Below are positions 1-6,788 of a stretch of 11,332 bases of DNA, in pieces. The DNA is taken from positions 1-11,332 of the forward strand of contig DASUZB010000050.1 of the NCBI GenBank assembly GCA_036377075.1. The letters are read 5' to 3'. The position numbers were made by a program, and so were the translations under genes. The notes under the pieces were generated by a model. The model saw only the letters and a list, made by a program, of their open reading frames with translations, was not told where the DNA came from and ran no database searches. This DNA is from DASUZB01 sp036377075 (lineage in GTDB: Bacteria > Actinomycetota > CALGFH01). The stretch's first letter is position 1; every line of letters starts with the position of its first letter.

Positions 1-408
1 GAGGCGGGCACGCCCAACGTGGCCGAGGCCATCGGCCTCGGCGCGGCGGTCGACTACCTCGGCGTCCTGGGCATGGACGCCGTCCGCGCCCACGAGCAGG
101 CGGTCACCGCCTACGCCCTGGAGCGGCTCGCCGAGGTCGACGGCCTGCGCGTGCTCGGCCCGCCGGCGACGGAACAACGCGGGGGTGCGGTGTCGTTCGT
201 ACTCGACGGGGTCCACCCGCACGACGTCGCGCAGGTGCTCGACGCCGACGGGATCGCCGTCCGGGCCGGCCACCACTGCGCCAAGCCGCTGATGACGCGG
301 TTCGGCCTGGCGGCGACCACCCGGGCCTCGTTCTACGTCTACTCCACCCGCGGCGAGGTGGACGCCCTGGTCGAGACGCTCGGCAAGGTCAGGAAGCTGT
401 TCGGCTGA
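1..408 (+). CDS. sufS: Cysteine desulfurase SufS, C-terminal part (cut by window edge)
   Basis: The last 135 residues of a PLP-dependent group II cysteine desulfurase, which takes sulfur from L-cysteine as an enzyme-bound persulfide for Fe-S cluster assembly. The reading frame is open from the first base, so the start and the PLP lysine lie outside the window. What remains includes the EAGTPN motif at the very start, the mobile active-site loop RAGHHCAKP with the persulfide-forming cysteine at residue 93 of the fragment (codon 277-279), and the TTRASFYVYST segment whose arginine binds the substrate carboxylate in this family. Stop TGA is at 406-408. sufU begins 37 bases later, which matches SufS-SufU systems where SufU accepts the persulfide. 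The family call is secure. SufS rather than another group II desulfurase rests mainly on the neighbours. Confidence 0.95.
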   Translation, partial: EAGTPNVAEAIGLGAAVDYLGVLGMDAVRAHEQAVTAYALERLAEVDGLRVLGPPATEQRGGAVSFVLDGVHPHDVAQVLDADGIAVRAGHHCAKPLMTRFGLAATTRASFYVYSTRGEVDALVETLGKVRKLFG

Positions 409-444
409 GCGTTGAGCGCGCGAGGAGGTGACCGTACCGCCGAG

Positions 445-891
445 ATGGGCCTGGAAGACCTCTACCAGGAGATCATCCTGGACCACTACCGCAAGCCCAG
501 GCACCCGGGCCAGCTCGACGACGGCCACGTCGAGGTGCGCCACTACAACCCGGTCTGCGGCGACGAGCTGACCGTGGGCGTGCGCCTCGAGGGCGAGCGC
601 GTCGCCGCCATCGCGGTCGACGGCAGGGGCTGCTCGATCTCGCAGGCCTCCGCCTCGGTCATGAGCGAGCTGGTGCTGGACCGGACCGTGCCGCAGGCCC
701 TCGAGCTCGGCGAGGCGTTCCGCCGGCTGATGCACGGCGAGGGCGAGGCGGACGAGGAGGTGCTCGGCGACGGCATCGCCTTCGCCGGGGTGGCCAGGTA
801 TCCGGTGCGGGTCAAGTGCGCGCTGCTCGGTTGGATGGCGTTCAGGGACGCGGCCGTGCGGGCGCTCGCCGGCCAGGAGGAGGGATCGTGA
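445..891 (+). CDS. sufU: Fe-S assembly sulfur-transfer protein SufU
   Basis: A 148-residue SufU, the zinc-bound IscU-like protein that takes the persulfide from SufS in Gram-positive-type SUF systems. The zinc ligands are visible: Cys38 and Asp40 in NPVCGDE, Cys63 in GRGCSISQAS and Cys125 in RVKCALLGW. The GRGCSISQAS motif is a family signature, and the insert between the second and third cysteines is that of SufU rather than IscU. I chose ATG 445 because homologues begin MGLEDLYQEIILDHY. An AGGAGG lies 15 bases upstream (424-429), which is somewhat far. A longer in-frame TTG at 412 would precede that ribosome site and is unlikely. The stop codon shares one base with the sufT start, so the two are probably translationally coupled. 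Confidence 0.95.
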   Translation: MGLEDLYQEIILDHYRKPRHPGQLDDGHVEVRHYNPVCGDELTVGVRLEGERVAAIAVDGRGCSISQASASVMSELVLDRTVPQALELGEAFRRLMHGEGEADEEVLGDGIAFAGVARYPVRVKCALLGWMAFRDAAVRALAGQEEGS

Positions 892-1208
892 TGGTGGCCG
901 AGGAGAAGGTCCTCGAGGCCATGAAGCAGGTCGAGGACCCCGAGCTGGGGGTCAACGTGGTCGACCTCGGCCTCGTCTACGGCGTGCGGCAGGAGCAGGA
1001 CGGCGAGAAGGTCGTCCTCGACATGACCCTCACCACGGTCGCCTGCCCGCTGACCGACATGATCGAGGGCGCCACCAACGCGGCGCTGGTCGGCATGGAC
1101 GGCATCCAGGAGGTGGAGATCAACTGGGTGTGGTCGCCGCCGTGGGGTCCGGAGCGCCTCACCGAGGACGGCAAGCTGGCCCTGCGGGCCATGGGCTTCG
1201 CGATCTGA
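891..1208 (+). CDS. sufT: SufT, DUF59/MIP18-family Fe-S assembly factor
   Basis: A 105-residue single-domain protein of the DUF59 (MIP18, SufT) family, which helps maturation of Fe-S proteins. Visible features are the N-terminal DPELGVNVVDLGLVYGV block (residues 16-32), the conserved cysteine Cys52 in TTVACPLTDMIEG, and the C-terminal WSPPWGPERLTEDGK segment typical of the family. ATG 891 overlaps the sufU stop (TGATG), and GGAGGAGGG just upstream (877-884) gives the ribosome site. An in-frame GTG at 888 is a possible alternative. The exact role of SufT is less settled than that of SufS or SufU. Its place as the last canonical gene of an actinobacterial suf operon supports the name. Confidence 0.93.
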   Translation: MVAEEKVLEAMKQVEDPELGVNVVDLGLVYGVRQEQDGEKVVLDMTLTTVACPLTDMIEGATNAALVGMDGIQEVEINWVWSPPWGPERLTEDGKLALRAMGFAI

Positions 1209-1221
1209 AGGACGACCAAGG

Positions 1222-2394
1222 ATGACGCTTCCCGCACTGACCGAGCCGGCAGGCGAGCTCTCCCGCGAGGAGATCGCCCGCTACTCGCGCCACCTGATCA
1301 TCCCCGACCTGGCCATGGACGGGCAGCTGCGGCTCAAGAACGCCAGCGTCCTGCTGATCGGCGCCGGCGGCCTCGGCTCGCCCAACGCCATGTACCTGGC
1401 CGCCGCCGGCGTCGGCCACCTCGGCCTGGTCGACTTCGACGTGGTCGACGCGTCCAACCTGCAGCGCCAGGTGATCCACGGCACCTCCGACATCGGCCGC
1501 CCCAAGCTCGAGAGCGCGCGCGACAAGATCCGCGAGATCAACCCCTCGGTCCGCGTGACCCTCCACGACACGCGGCTGACCTCCGAGAACGCCCGCGAGC
1601 TGATCCGCGGCTACGACCTGGTGGTGGACGGCTCCGACAACTTCCCCACCCGCTACCTGGTCAACGACGCCTGCGTGCTGGAGGGCAAGCCCTACGTCTG
1701 GGGCTCGATCTACCGCTTCGACGGCCAGGTCAGCGTCTTCTGGGCCGAGCACGGCCCCTGCTACCGCTGCCTCTACCCCGAGCCGCCGCCGCCGGGGATG
1801 GTGCCCTCCTGCGCCGAGGGCGGCGTGCTCGGCGTGCTGTGCGCCACGGTCGGCTCGATCCAGGCCAACGAGGCCGTCAAGCTGATCGCGGGCATCGGCG
1901 AGCCGCTGGTCGGCCGGCTGGTCATCTACGACGCATTGGAGCTGTCCTTCAAGGACATCCGGGTCCGCAAGGACCCGGACTGCGCGGTCTGCGGCGAGCA
2001 CCCGACGGTCACCGAGCTGATCGACTACGAGGACTTCTGCGGTGTGGTCTCCGACGAGGCGGAGCGGGCGGCGCTCGGCGCCACCATCACCCCGTCCGAG
2101 CTCAAGGAGCTCCTCGACGACGGCCGGCGGCTCAAGCTGCTGGACGTGCGCGAGCCCGCCGAGTGGCGCATCAACCGCCTGCCAGGCGCCGAGCTGATCC
2201 CCCTGGGGGAGCTGCCCGGCCGGCTCAGCGAGCTGCCCCAGACCGAGCCGATCGTCGTCTACTGCAAGGTCGGCGGCCGCTCGGCCGAGGCGCTCGCCCT
2301 GCTCAGGCAGTCGGGCTTCGCCACCGCCAGGCACCTCGGCGGTGGCATCAACGCCTACGCCCGCACGGTCGACCCGAGCATCCCGACCTACTGA
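1222..2394 (+). CDS. moeZ: MoeZ-type adenylyltransferase/sulfurtransferase (ThiF-like E1 + rhodanese)
   Basis: A 390-residue two-domain protein. Residues about 14-255 are a ThiF/MoeB-type E1 domain: nucleotide loop GAGGLGSP (47-54), DFD at 71-73, a structural zinc site made by CYRC (180-183) and CAVC (254-257), and a probable catalytic Cys197 in PSCAEGG. Residues about 288-388 are a rhodanese domain with DVREPAEW (308-315) and active loop CKVGGRS beginning at Cys348. Such enzymes adenylate the C-terminal Gly-Gly of a small carrier (MoaD, ThiS or CysO type) and then sulfurate it, serving molybdopterin, thiamine or cysteine synthesis. ATG 1222 has GAAGGA 9 bases upstream. The gap after sufT is only 13 bases, so cotranscription with suf is likely, and SufS could supply the rhodanese sulfur (inference). 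No carrier protein is encoded in the window. Confidence 0.9.
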   Translation: MTLPALTEPAGELSREEIARYSRHLIIPDLAMDGQLRLKNASVLLIGAGGLGSPNAMYLAAAGVGHLGLVDFDVVDASNLQRQVIHGTSDIGRPKLESARDKIREINPSVRVTLHDTRLTSENARELIRGYDLVVDGSDNFPTRYLVNDACVLEGKPYVWGSIYRFDGQVSVFWAEHGPCYRCLYPEPPPPGMVPSCAEGGVLGVLCATVGSIQANEAVKLIAGIGEPLVGRLVIYDALELSFKDIRVRKDPDCAVCGEHPTVTELIDYEDFCGVVSDEAERAALGATITPSELKELLDDGRRLKLLDVREPAEWRINRLPGAELIPLGELPGRLSELPQTEPIVVYCKVGGRSAEALALLRQSGFATARHLGGGINAYARTVDPSIPTY

Positions 2395-2481
2395 GAGCGC
2401 TTCCCAGCGCGGCAGGCAGGGGCGCCCGGTCCGGTCGGTGTGACGAACGGTAACGAAATAGCACCATTCGCCCGGACGTCC

Positions 2482-2511
2482 TTGAGTTGGCGGTAGTGGC
2501 CGCCGAAGATA
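2482..2511 (+). promoter_or_regulatory. Possible promoter for the subtilase gene
   Basis: TTGAGT (2482-2487) and AAGATA (2506-2511) are separated by 18 bases and lie 55 bases before the protease ATG. The fit is moderate. The rest of the 172-base gap (2395-2566) holds a weak 5-bp hairpin right after moeZ (2397-2410, no T tract), a small AT-rich patch (GGTAACGAAATA, about 2449-2460) and a C/G-rich hairpin near 2525-2538. I see no gene in it. Confidence 0.3.
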
Positions 2512-2566
2512 CCCGGCGCAGCCGGCCCAGGGGGGGCCTGGCATCGACGCCCGAGGATGGCCCGTC

Positions 2567-5146
2567 ATGCGAACGCCACTCCGGTTCCTGCTCGCCGCCG
2601 TGCTGCTCATCGCCCTCGTGGCGGCTGGCTCCGTCGCCCTGGCCGCGCCAGGAAAGCGCTCTCAGCGTCCCGCCGCCGTAGCCGCCGCACGGCCAGCGCC
2701 GACCGCCCGCCCCGCGAAGGCCGGCAAGCCCGTCGCCGGGCGCGACTTCGTCCGGGGACGCATGCTGGTCGGCTTCCGCGCCGGCGCCAGCAGCGCCACC
2801 CGCGTCGCCGCGCTGCGCGCGGTCGGCGCGCGCGCCGGCCGCACCCTTGGCCGCAGCCAGCTCGCCCTGGTGACCAGCGGCGCCGACGTGCCCGCGGTGG
2901 CCGGGCGCCTGGCCGCCCAGCCCGGCGTCGCCTTCGCCGAGCCGGACTGGATCCGGCACGTCAACGCGTGCGACCCGAGCGTCTGCTGGTACCTCGACAG
3001 CGCCGGCGTGAACGCCTTCCCGGTCCACGCCGCCGGCCGCAGGGGCGCCGGCAGCACCGTCGCGGTGCTGGACACCGGCGTGGCCGCGATCAGCGAGCTG
3101 AGCGGCCAGGTGACCGGGCGCTGGGTCTGCGTCACGGGCACCTGCGCCACCGACACCGGCGCGCCGGACCTCGGCGCCGACCACGGCACCATGGTCGCCA
3201 GCCTGGTCGCCGCGGTCGACGACGCGGACGGCATCACCGGCGTCGCCCCCGAGGCCAAGATCAAGTCGTTCCTGGTCGGCACGGATGAGGGCATCCCCAC
3301 CGACGCCCTGGTGGCGGCGCTCAACTTCGTCGCCTCGAACGCGGCCGCCGCCGACGTCGACGTGGTCAACATGAGCCTCGGCGGGTCGCAGTCGTCCCAG
3401 GCCGAGCAGAACGCCGTCGCCGCCGTCCTGGCGAGCGGCAAGACGGTGGTGGCCTCCGCCGGCAACGGCGGCGACTACTACCCCTCCTACCCGGCCTCCT
3501 ACCCGGGCGTGCTCTCGGTCGGCGCCACCACCCAGGCGCGCGCCGTCGCCTCGTTCTCCTCCTTCGGCAAGGTCGACGTGGTCGCCCCCGGCGAGAACGT
3601 CCCCGTGATCGACCCGAACGGCACGCTGCAGCACGTCGACGGGACCTCGTTCTCGTCGCCGATCGTGGCCGGCCTGATCGCCCTGCGGCTGACCACCGGA
3701 ACGGGCGGCCCGGCGCGCGCCCGCCTGGCCGTCGAGGGCACCGCGACCGCCGGCGCCGGCGGCGGCGACGCCAAGAAGTTCGGCCACGGCGTGGCCAGCG
3801 CCTCCGGCTACGTCGACAGCCACGACGGCGGCGCGTTCCTGGTCCTGGAGGGCACCGGGCCCGGCGGGCGGGCCACCTACGCCACCTCCGGCCAGCTCGC
3901 CAACCCGACCACCAGCCTGCAGGCCCACGTGCTGAAGACCGACGGGTCGCTCACCACGGTCCCGGGCAGCGGCACCGCCAGCTTCAGCGTCAACGGCAGC
4001 TCGTTCGCGTCCGGCGTCGCCTTCGGGGCGGCCAGCGGCGGCGTGTTCACGGCCAACTCCGGTGCGTCCCCGGCGCTGGCGCGGGGCACGACGGTCACCG
4101 CCGCCGCCTCGGTCGACGGGTCCAGCGAGAACGACTCGATGCCGGTGCGGGTGCTGCGCGCCAACGACCAGGCGCCGGGCGTGCCGCTCTCGGGCAGCGG
4201 GGACGCCGCCTGGACGCAGTCCGGCACCGGCCTGGTCGCCGGCGACGACGTCGACGACGTCTACGCCGTCTACCTGGCCGCCGGCGACACGCTCGACGTG
4301 GGCGTCTTCCGTGACCCCGGCCAGGGCGGCCCGATCGCCTACCTGTACGCACCGGGCACCACCGACATCTACAGCCAGTTCGAGCGCATCGTGGCCTGCG
4401 GCGGCACCGCCGACCCGTCCTGCGACCCGGCGCTGCACTACCGTGCCACGGTTACCGGGACCTACCTGGTCGACCTGTTCACCTTCGTGACCGACCCGGT
4501 CGGCTACCACCTCACCTGGGCGGCGACCGGCAGCTCGCCCCTGCCGATCTCGGTCGGGGTCGCCGCCTGCAGCCCCAACGGCGACGGCCACCAGGACCTC
4601 TGCGCCTGGACCGCCGGCGCGCTCAGCGGCCGCACCATCACCTCGTTCGTGACCAGGAGCTTCACCGGCATCCGGGAGTTCGCCGGCGCCGGCGCGAAGA
4701 CCTGGAACGGCACCAACGGCAGCGGCGCCGCGCAACCGGACGGGCCCTACGCCCTGCGGGTGCTCTACGCCCAGGGCACCGGCCGCAAGCTGCTGCGCGT
4801 CTTCCCGCTCATCCTCGACCGAGCGCGGCCGGTGGTGGGCAACCTGGTGGTCGCGCCCAACCCGTTCGAGCCGGTGCCCAAGGACGGGGACCGCGACACC
4901 ACCACCTTCGCGATCAACTCCAACGAGCGCTCGCGCCTGCGCGTCCTGGTCTACAAGTCGGGCACCACCACGCTGCTGCGGACGATCACCACCGGCTTCC
5001 TGCCGGCGGGGCGGCAGCGGGTCTCCTGGAACGGCAAGACCCTCTCCGGCACGCAGCTCCGCGGGACCTTCGCCTGGCAGATGGAGATCATCGACCCGGC
5101 GGGCAACCTCTACCGGACCCTCCGCCACTCGGTCAGGATCCTGTAG
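2567..5146 (+). CDS. Secreted subtilisin-like serine protease (S8) with long beta-rich C-terminal region
   Basis: An 859-residue preproprotein. Residues 1-27 form a Sec signal peptide (basic start, hydrophobic core, ALAA cleavage region). A propeptide of the inhibitor-I9/fervidolysin type spans about 57-128, from GRMLVGFRAG to FAEPDW. The S8 catalytic domain follows at about 155-390 with Asp169 (VAVLDTG), His206 (DHGTMVA), oxyanion Asn300 (ASAGNG) and Ser361 (GTSFSSPIVAG), so it should be active. Residues about 545-652 resemble a bacterial prepeptidase C-terminal (PPC) beta domain. About 665-859 hold FlgD-Ig-like repeats (SPNGDG, NGTNGSG...PDGPYALRV, APNPFEP, WNGKTLSG). ATG 2567 has GAGGA 9 bases upstream. 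It is probably exported and self-processed. The substrate is unknown. Its end overlaps the convergent membrane gene by 14 bases. Confidence 0.92.
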   Translation: MRTPLRFLLAAVLLIALVAAGSVALAAPGKRSQRPAAVAAARPAPTARPAKAGKPVAGRDFVRGRMLVGFRAGASSATRVAALRAVGARAGRTLGRSQLALVTSGADVPAVAGRLAAQPGVAFAEPDWIRHVNACDPSVCWYLDSAGVNAFPVHAAGRRGAGSTVAVLDTGVAAISELSGQVTGRWVCVTGTCATDTGAPDLGADHGTMVASLVAAVDDADGITGVAPEAKIKSFLVGTDEGIPTDALVAALNFVASNAAAADVDVVNMSLGGSQSSQAEQNAVAAVLASGKTVVASAGNGGDYYPSYPASYPGVLSVGATTQARAVASFSSFGKVDVVAPGENVPVIDPNGTLQHVDGTSFSSPIVAGLIALRLTTGTGGPARARLAVEGTATAGAGGGDAKKFGHGVASASGYVDSHDGGAFLVLEGTGPGGRATYATSGQLANPTTSLQAHVLKTDGSLTTVPGSGTASFSVNGSSFASGVAFGAASGGVFTANSGASPALARGTTVTAAASVDGSSENDSMPVRVLRANDQAPGVPLSGSGDAAWTQSGTGLVAGDDVDDVYAVYLAAGDTLDVGVFRDPGQGGPIAYLYAPGTTDIYSQFERIVACGGTADPSCDPALHYRATVTGTYLVDLFTFVTDPVGYHLTWAATGSSPLPISVGVAACSPNGDGHQDLCAWTAGALSGRTITSFVTRSFTGIREFAGAGAKTWNGTNGSGAAQPDGPYALRVLYAQGTGRKLLRVFPLILDRARPVVGNLVVAPNPFEPVPKDGDRDTTTFAINSNERSRLRVLVYKSGTTTLLRTITTGFLPAGRQRVSWNGKTLSGTQLRGTFAWQMEIIDPAGNLYRTLRHSVRIL

Positions 5147-6383
5147 CCCCGGCCTCGACCTCCGCCGCTTCGCGCCCGCCCACCGTGGCGGGCGCGAAGC
5201 GTCTGGACGGAAGCGCGGCGCCGACCGCCAGGCCGGTGGCGAGCACCGTCGGCGCCAGCGCCCGCATGGCCGAGAGGAAGTGGCCCAGCAGGGCGGCGGA
5301 GAGCACCAGCCCGTAGAGGCCCAGCCACAGGCCCGTCTGGTCGAGCGGCCCGCGGCGGCGCAGGCCCAACGCCACCCCGGCGAGCGCCAGGGCGAACGAG
5401 CCGGCGAGGAGGACCAGGCCGAACGGCCCCACCGGGAAGTCGGGCACGTAGCCGCCCCGTGCGGCCAGCCGCAGGGTGGCCGCCCAGCCGGCCAGCGGCG
5501 GGCCGACCGCCTCGGCCGCGTTGGCGTCCGCCGCGCTGCCCGGGATCATCCGCGCGACGTACGCCCACCACAGGCCGAGCGCCGCGACGCCCGGCCCGAG
5601 CAGCAGCGCCGCCCCGGCGAGCCGGCGCCGGATCGGCCGCCGGGACCAGAGCAGCCACAACGCGGCGGCACCCGCGAACACCAGGTACGACTCCTTGGTC
5701 AGGCCGGCGCCGGCGAAGGCCGCCGCGGCCGCCGGCAGGCGGCCGTCGATCGTCAGGCTGAGGCCGAGGACCGCGAGGGCCAGTCCCAGCGGCTCGGCGG
5801 TGCCGAAGATCACCCCCACCGCGACGCCGGGGACCAGCGCGAAGCCGAGCCCCCACCAGGGCGAGCGGCCGAAGGCGGCGAGCAGGCGGCCGCTCGCCGC
5901 GGCGCCGAGGGCGAGCGCGAGCGGCCCGACCAGCAGCAGCGCCGCGGGGATCGCGGGCGTGCGGCCGGCGGCGAGCAGCCATCCCGCCATCGCCTGCAGC
6001 GGCCGCCCGGCCCGGTAGCGGGGCATGTCGAAGCTGCCGGCGAGCCGGTCGCGCAGCAACGGGTCGTAGGCCAGCCCGAGGAACCACTGGCCGTCGTAGC
6101 CGTGGCCGGGGGTGATCCGCGCCGGGATGCCGCGGGCGATGAGCGCCTCGTCCAGCCGCCACCCCGTGCCGACCTCGAACGGCGCGGTGACGTCGAGCCT
6201 CGGCTGGGGCTGGCGCGCTTCGGCGTTCCAACGGAGCGGGACGGCGTCGAGCCGGACGAGCTGCAGCAGCAGGAACACGCAGCCAAGGGCGAACCCGGCC
6301 GCGGCGACGGCGGCCGTCCGACGTTCGAACAGGGGAGCGGGCACGCGGGAATGGTAACCGCCCCGGCCCAAACGAACGTTCAT
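5133..6383 (-). CDS. Multi-pass membrane protein, probable GT-C-type glycosyltransferase
   Basis: A 416-residue integral membrane protein. The first membrane segment is about 23-42. An outer loop carries a charged motif, GHGYDGQWFLGLAYDPL (93-109), followed by DMPRYRAGRPLQAMAGWLL. About eight or nine further hydrophobic helices follow between 130 and 392, with FGTAEPLGLALAVLGL near 193-208 and GLTKESYLVF near 227-236. The YDGQW loop plus GTAEPL and LTKE signatures recall actinobacterial GT-C-fold polyprenol-phosphate-sugar mannosyltransferase-like proteins, but I cannot assign a sugar or acceptor. ATG 6383 has AGGGA 7 bases upstream. GTG 6344 is an alternative, with TACCAT 6 bases before it as a possible leaderless -10. 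The ATG overlaps the AT-rich box of the divergent whiB7 promoter. The last 14 bases overlap the protease gene. Confidence 0.75.
   Translation of the reverse strand: MNVRLGRGGYHSRVPAPLFERRTAAVAAAGFALGCVFLLLQLVRLDAVPLRWNAEARQPQPRLDVTAPFEVGTGWRLDEALIARGIPARITPGHGYDGQWFLGLAYDPLLRDRLAGSFDMPRYRAGRPLQAMAGWLLAAGRTPAIPAALLLVGPLALALGAAASGRLLAAFGRSPWWGLGFALVPGVAVGVIFGTAEPLGLALAVLGLSLTIDGRLPAAAAAFAGAGLTKESYLVFAGAAALWLLWSRRPIRRRLAGAALLLGPGVAALGLWWAYVARMIPGSAADANAAEAVGPPLAGWAATLRLAARGGYVPDFPVGPFGLVLLAGSFALALAGVALGLRRRGPLDQTGLWLGLYGLVLSAALLGHFLSAMRALAPTVLATGLAVGAALPSRRFAPATVGGREAAEVEAGATGS
5166..5201 (+). terminator. 15-bp hairpin after the protease stop, inside the opposite gene
   Basis: Bases 5166-5180 pair perfectly with 5187-5201 around the 6-base loop CACCGT, starting 20 bases after the protease stop. 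There is no T tract, as is common for GC-rich actinobacterial terminators. On the other strand it encodes part of the hydrophilic tail of the membrane protein, so it is placed to end plus-strand transcription while being translated in the minus direction. Confidence 0.5.
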
Positions 6384-6423
6384 TGGATATTCCCTTGACC
6401 CTCCACCAGCCCTCTGTCAAGGT
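6381..6423 (+). promoter_or_regulatory. Probable whiB7 leader promoter with AT-rich WhiB7 box
   Basis: A -35 element TTGACC (6395-6400) is followed after 17 bases by a weak -10-like CAAGGT (6418-6423). Directly upstream, CATTGGATATT (6381-6391) is strikingly AT-rich for this genome and ends exactly 3 bases (CCC) before the -35. In mycobacteria, WhiB7 with its AT-hook is known to activate promoters with an AT-rich element 3 bp upstream of the -35, including its own. The layout here fits such autoregulation. Predicted RNA start is about 6430. The -10 is poor, as expected for an activator-dependent promoter. Confidence 0.55.
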
Positions 6424-6481
6424 GGCGAGGCCGGTCGGCGCCATGCCGACCGGCGGTCCAGCGTCCTTGGACCGCAACGAC

Positions 6482-6487
6482 AGGAGG
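6482..6487 (+). promoter_or_regulatory. Shine-Dalgarno of the whiB7 leader ORF
   Basis: AGGAGG, 8 bases before GTG 6496. The ideal match and spacing is the main reason to believe the upstream ORF is translated. It directly follows the second leader hairpin. Confidence 0.65.
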
Positions 6488-6495
6488 TGCCCCAC

Positions 6496-6705
6496 GTGAC
6501 CAGCGCCTATGGGACCGCGCACCTGGGCGGGATCCGCATCGGATCCCGGCGTGCCCAGGCAGCCGTGCGCCCGTGGACGGTCATGGGCGTCGCCGGTCCG
6601 AGCGGTCTCCTTGCGGTTGCCGCCGGGGATCACGGTTTCCGTAAGCAGCCGACGAGCAACATCCCGGCCTTCGCGGCCGAGCAGCACAGGGAGGAATCCG
6701 GGTAG
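6496..6705 (+). CDS. Upstream ORF in the whiB7 leader (69 codons)
   Basis: A GTG-initiated ORF with a perfectly placed ribosome site, ending at TAG 6703-6705, 48 bases before the terminator stem. The product (MTSAYGTAHLGGIR...) resembles no family I know and has no convincing membrane or export signal. Third positions are about 83 percent G/C (12 of 69 codons end in A or T), clearly less than the near-complete G/C of the neighbours. This suggests weak selection on the peptide. Its function is more likely to place ribosomes in the leader: codons 57-61 contain the 5' arm of a 12-bp antiterminator. A chance ORF is the alternative, but ribosome site, position and overlap with the RNA switch together argue against it. 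Confidence 0.6.
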   Translation: MTSAYGTAHLGGIRIGSRRAQAAVRPWTVMGVAGPSGLLAVAAGDHGFRKQPTSNIPAFAAEQHREESG

Positions 6706-6760
6706 GGGACCTCCCCCGGAGCGGGCCAGAGACCCCCTCCGGAAGATACCGCGAAGGCCG
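6665..6760 (+). promoter_or_regulatory. 12-bp antiterminator pairing in the whiB7 leader
   Basis: Bases 6665-6676 (CGGCCTTCGCGG) are perfectly complementary to 6749-6760 (CCGCGAAGGCCG). The 3' arm takes up 7 of the 11 bases of the terminator's left arm (6754-6760), so the two structures exclude each other. The 5' arm lies in codons 57-61 of the uORF and can also fold locally (6665-6669 with 6675-6679, loop TTCGC), a possible third state. Confidence 0.65.
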
Positions 6761-6788
6761 TGGGCGACCCCCACGGCCTTTCGTTTTG
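6754..6788 (+). terminator. Intrinsic terminator upstream of whiB7
   Basis: A perfect 11-bp stem, AAGGCCGTGGG (6754-6764) with CCCACGGCCTT (6770-6780), loop CGACC, followed by T-rich TCGTTTT (6781-6787). This is the only classical T-tailed terminator in the window. It stands between the uORF and whiB7, 46 bases before the whiB7 start, so it must be read through for whiB7 expression. Confidence 0.88.

Noticed and set aside
2397..2410. Hairpin GCGCT-TCCC-AGCGC after moeZ as a terminator
   Set aside because: Only 5 bp, no T tract; too weak to call, although the position is right.
2442..2456. TGTGAC...GTAACG as a CRP-like site before the protease gene
   Set aside because: The second half does not match the TCACA half-site, so the symmetry fails.
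1159..2610. Minus-strand open frame of 483 codons opposite moeZ
   Set aside because: Antisense shadow of the MoeZ-type gene; no family motif and no ribosome site.
2348..5128. Minus-strand open frame of 926 codons opposite the protease
   Set aside because: Low-complexity, Ala/Gly/Val/Arg-rich translation with no motif. It is the expected antisense shadow of a GC-rich gene whose plus-strand frame has a full S8 catalytic triad.
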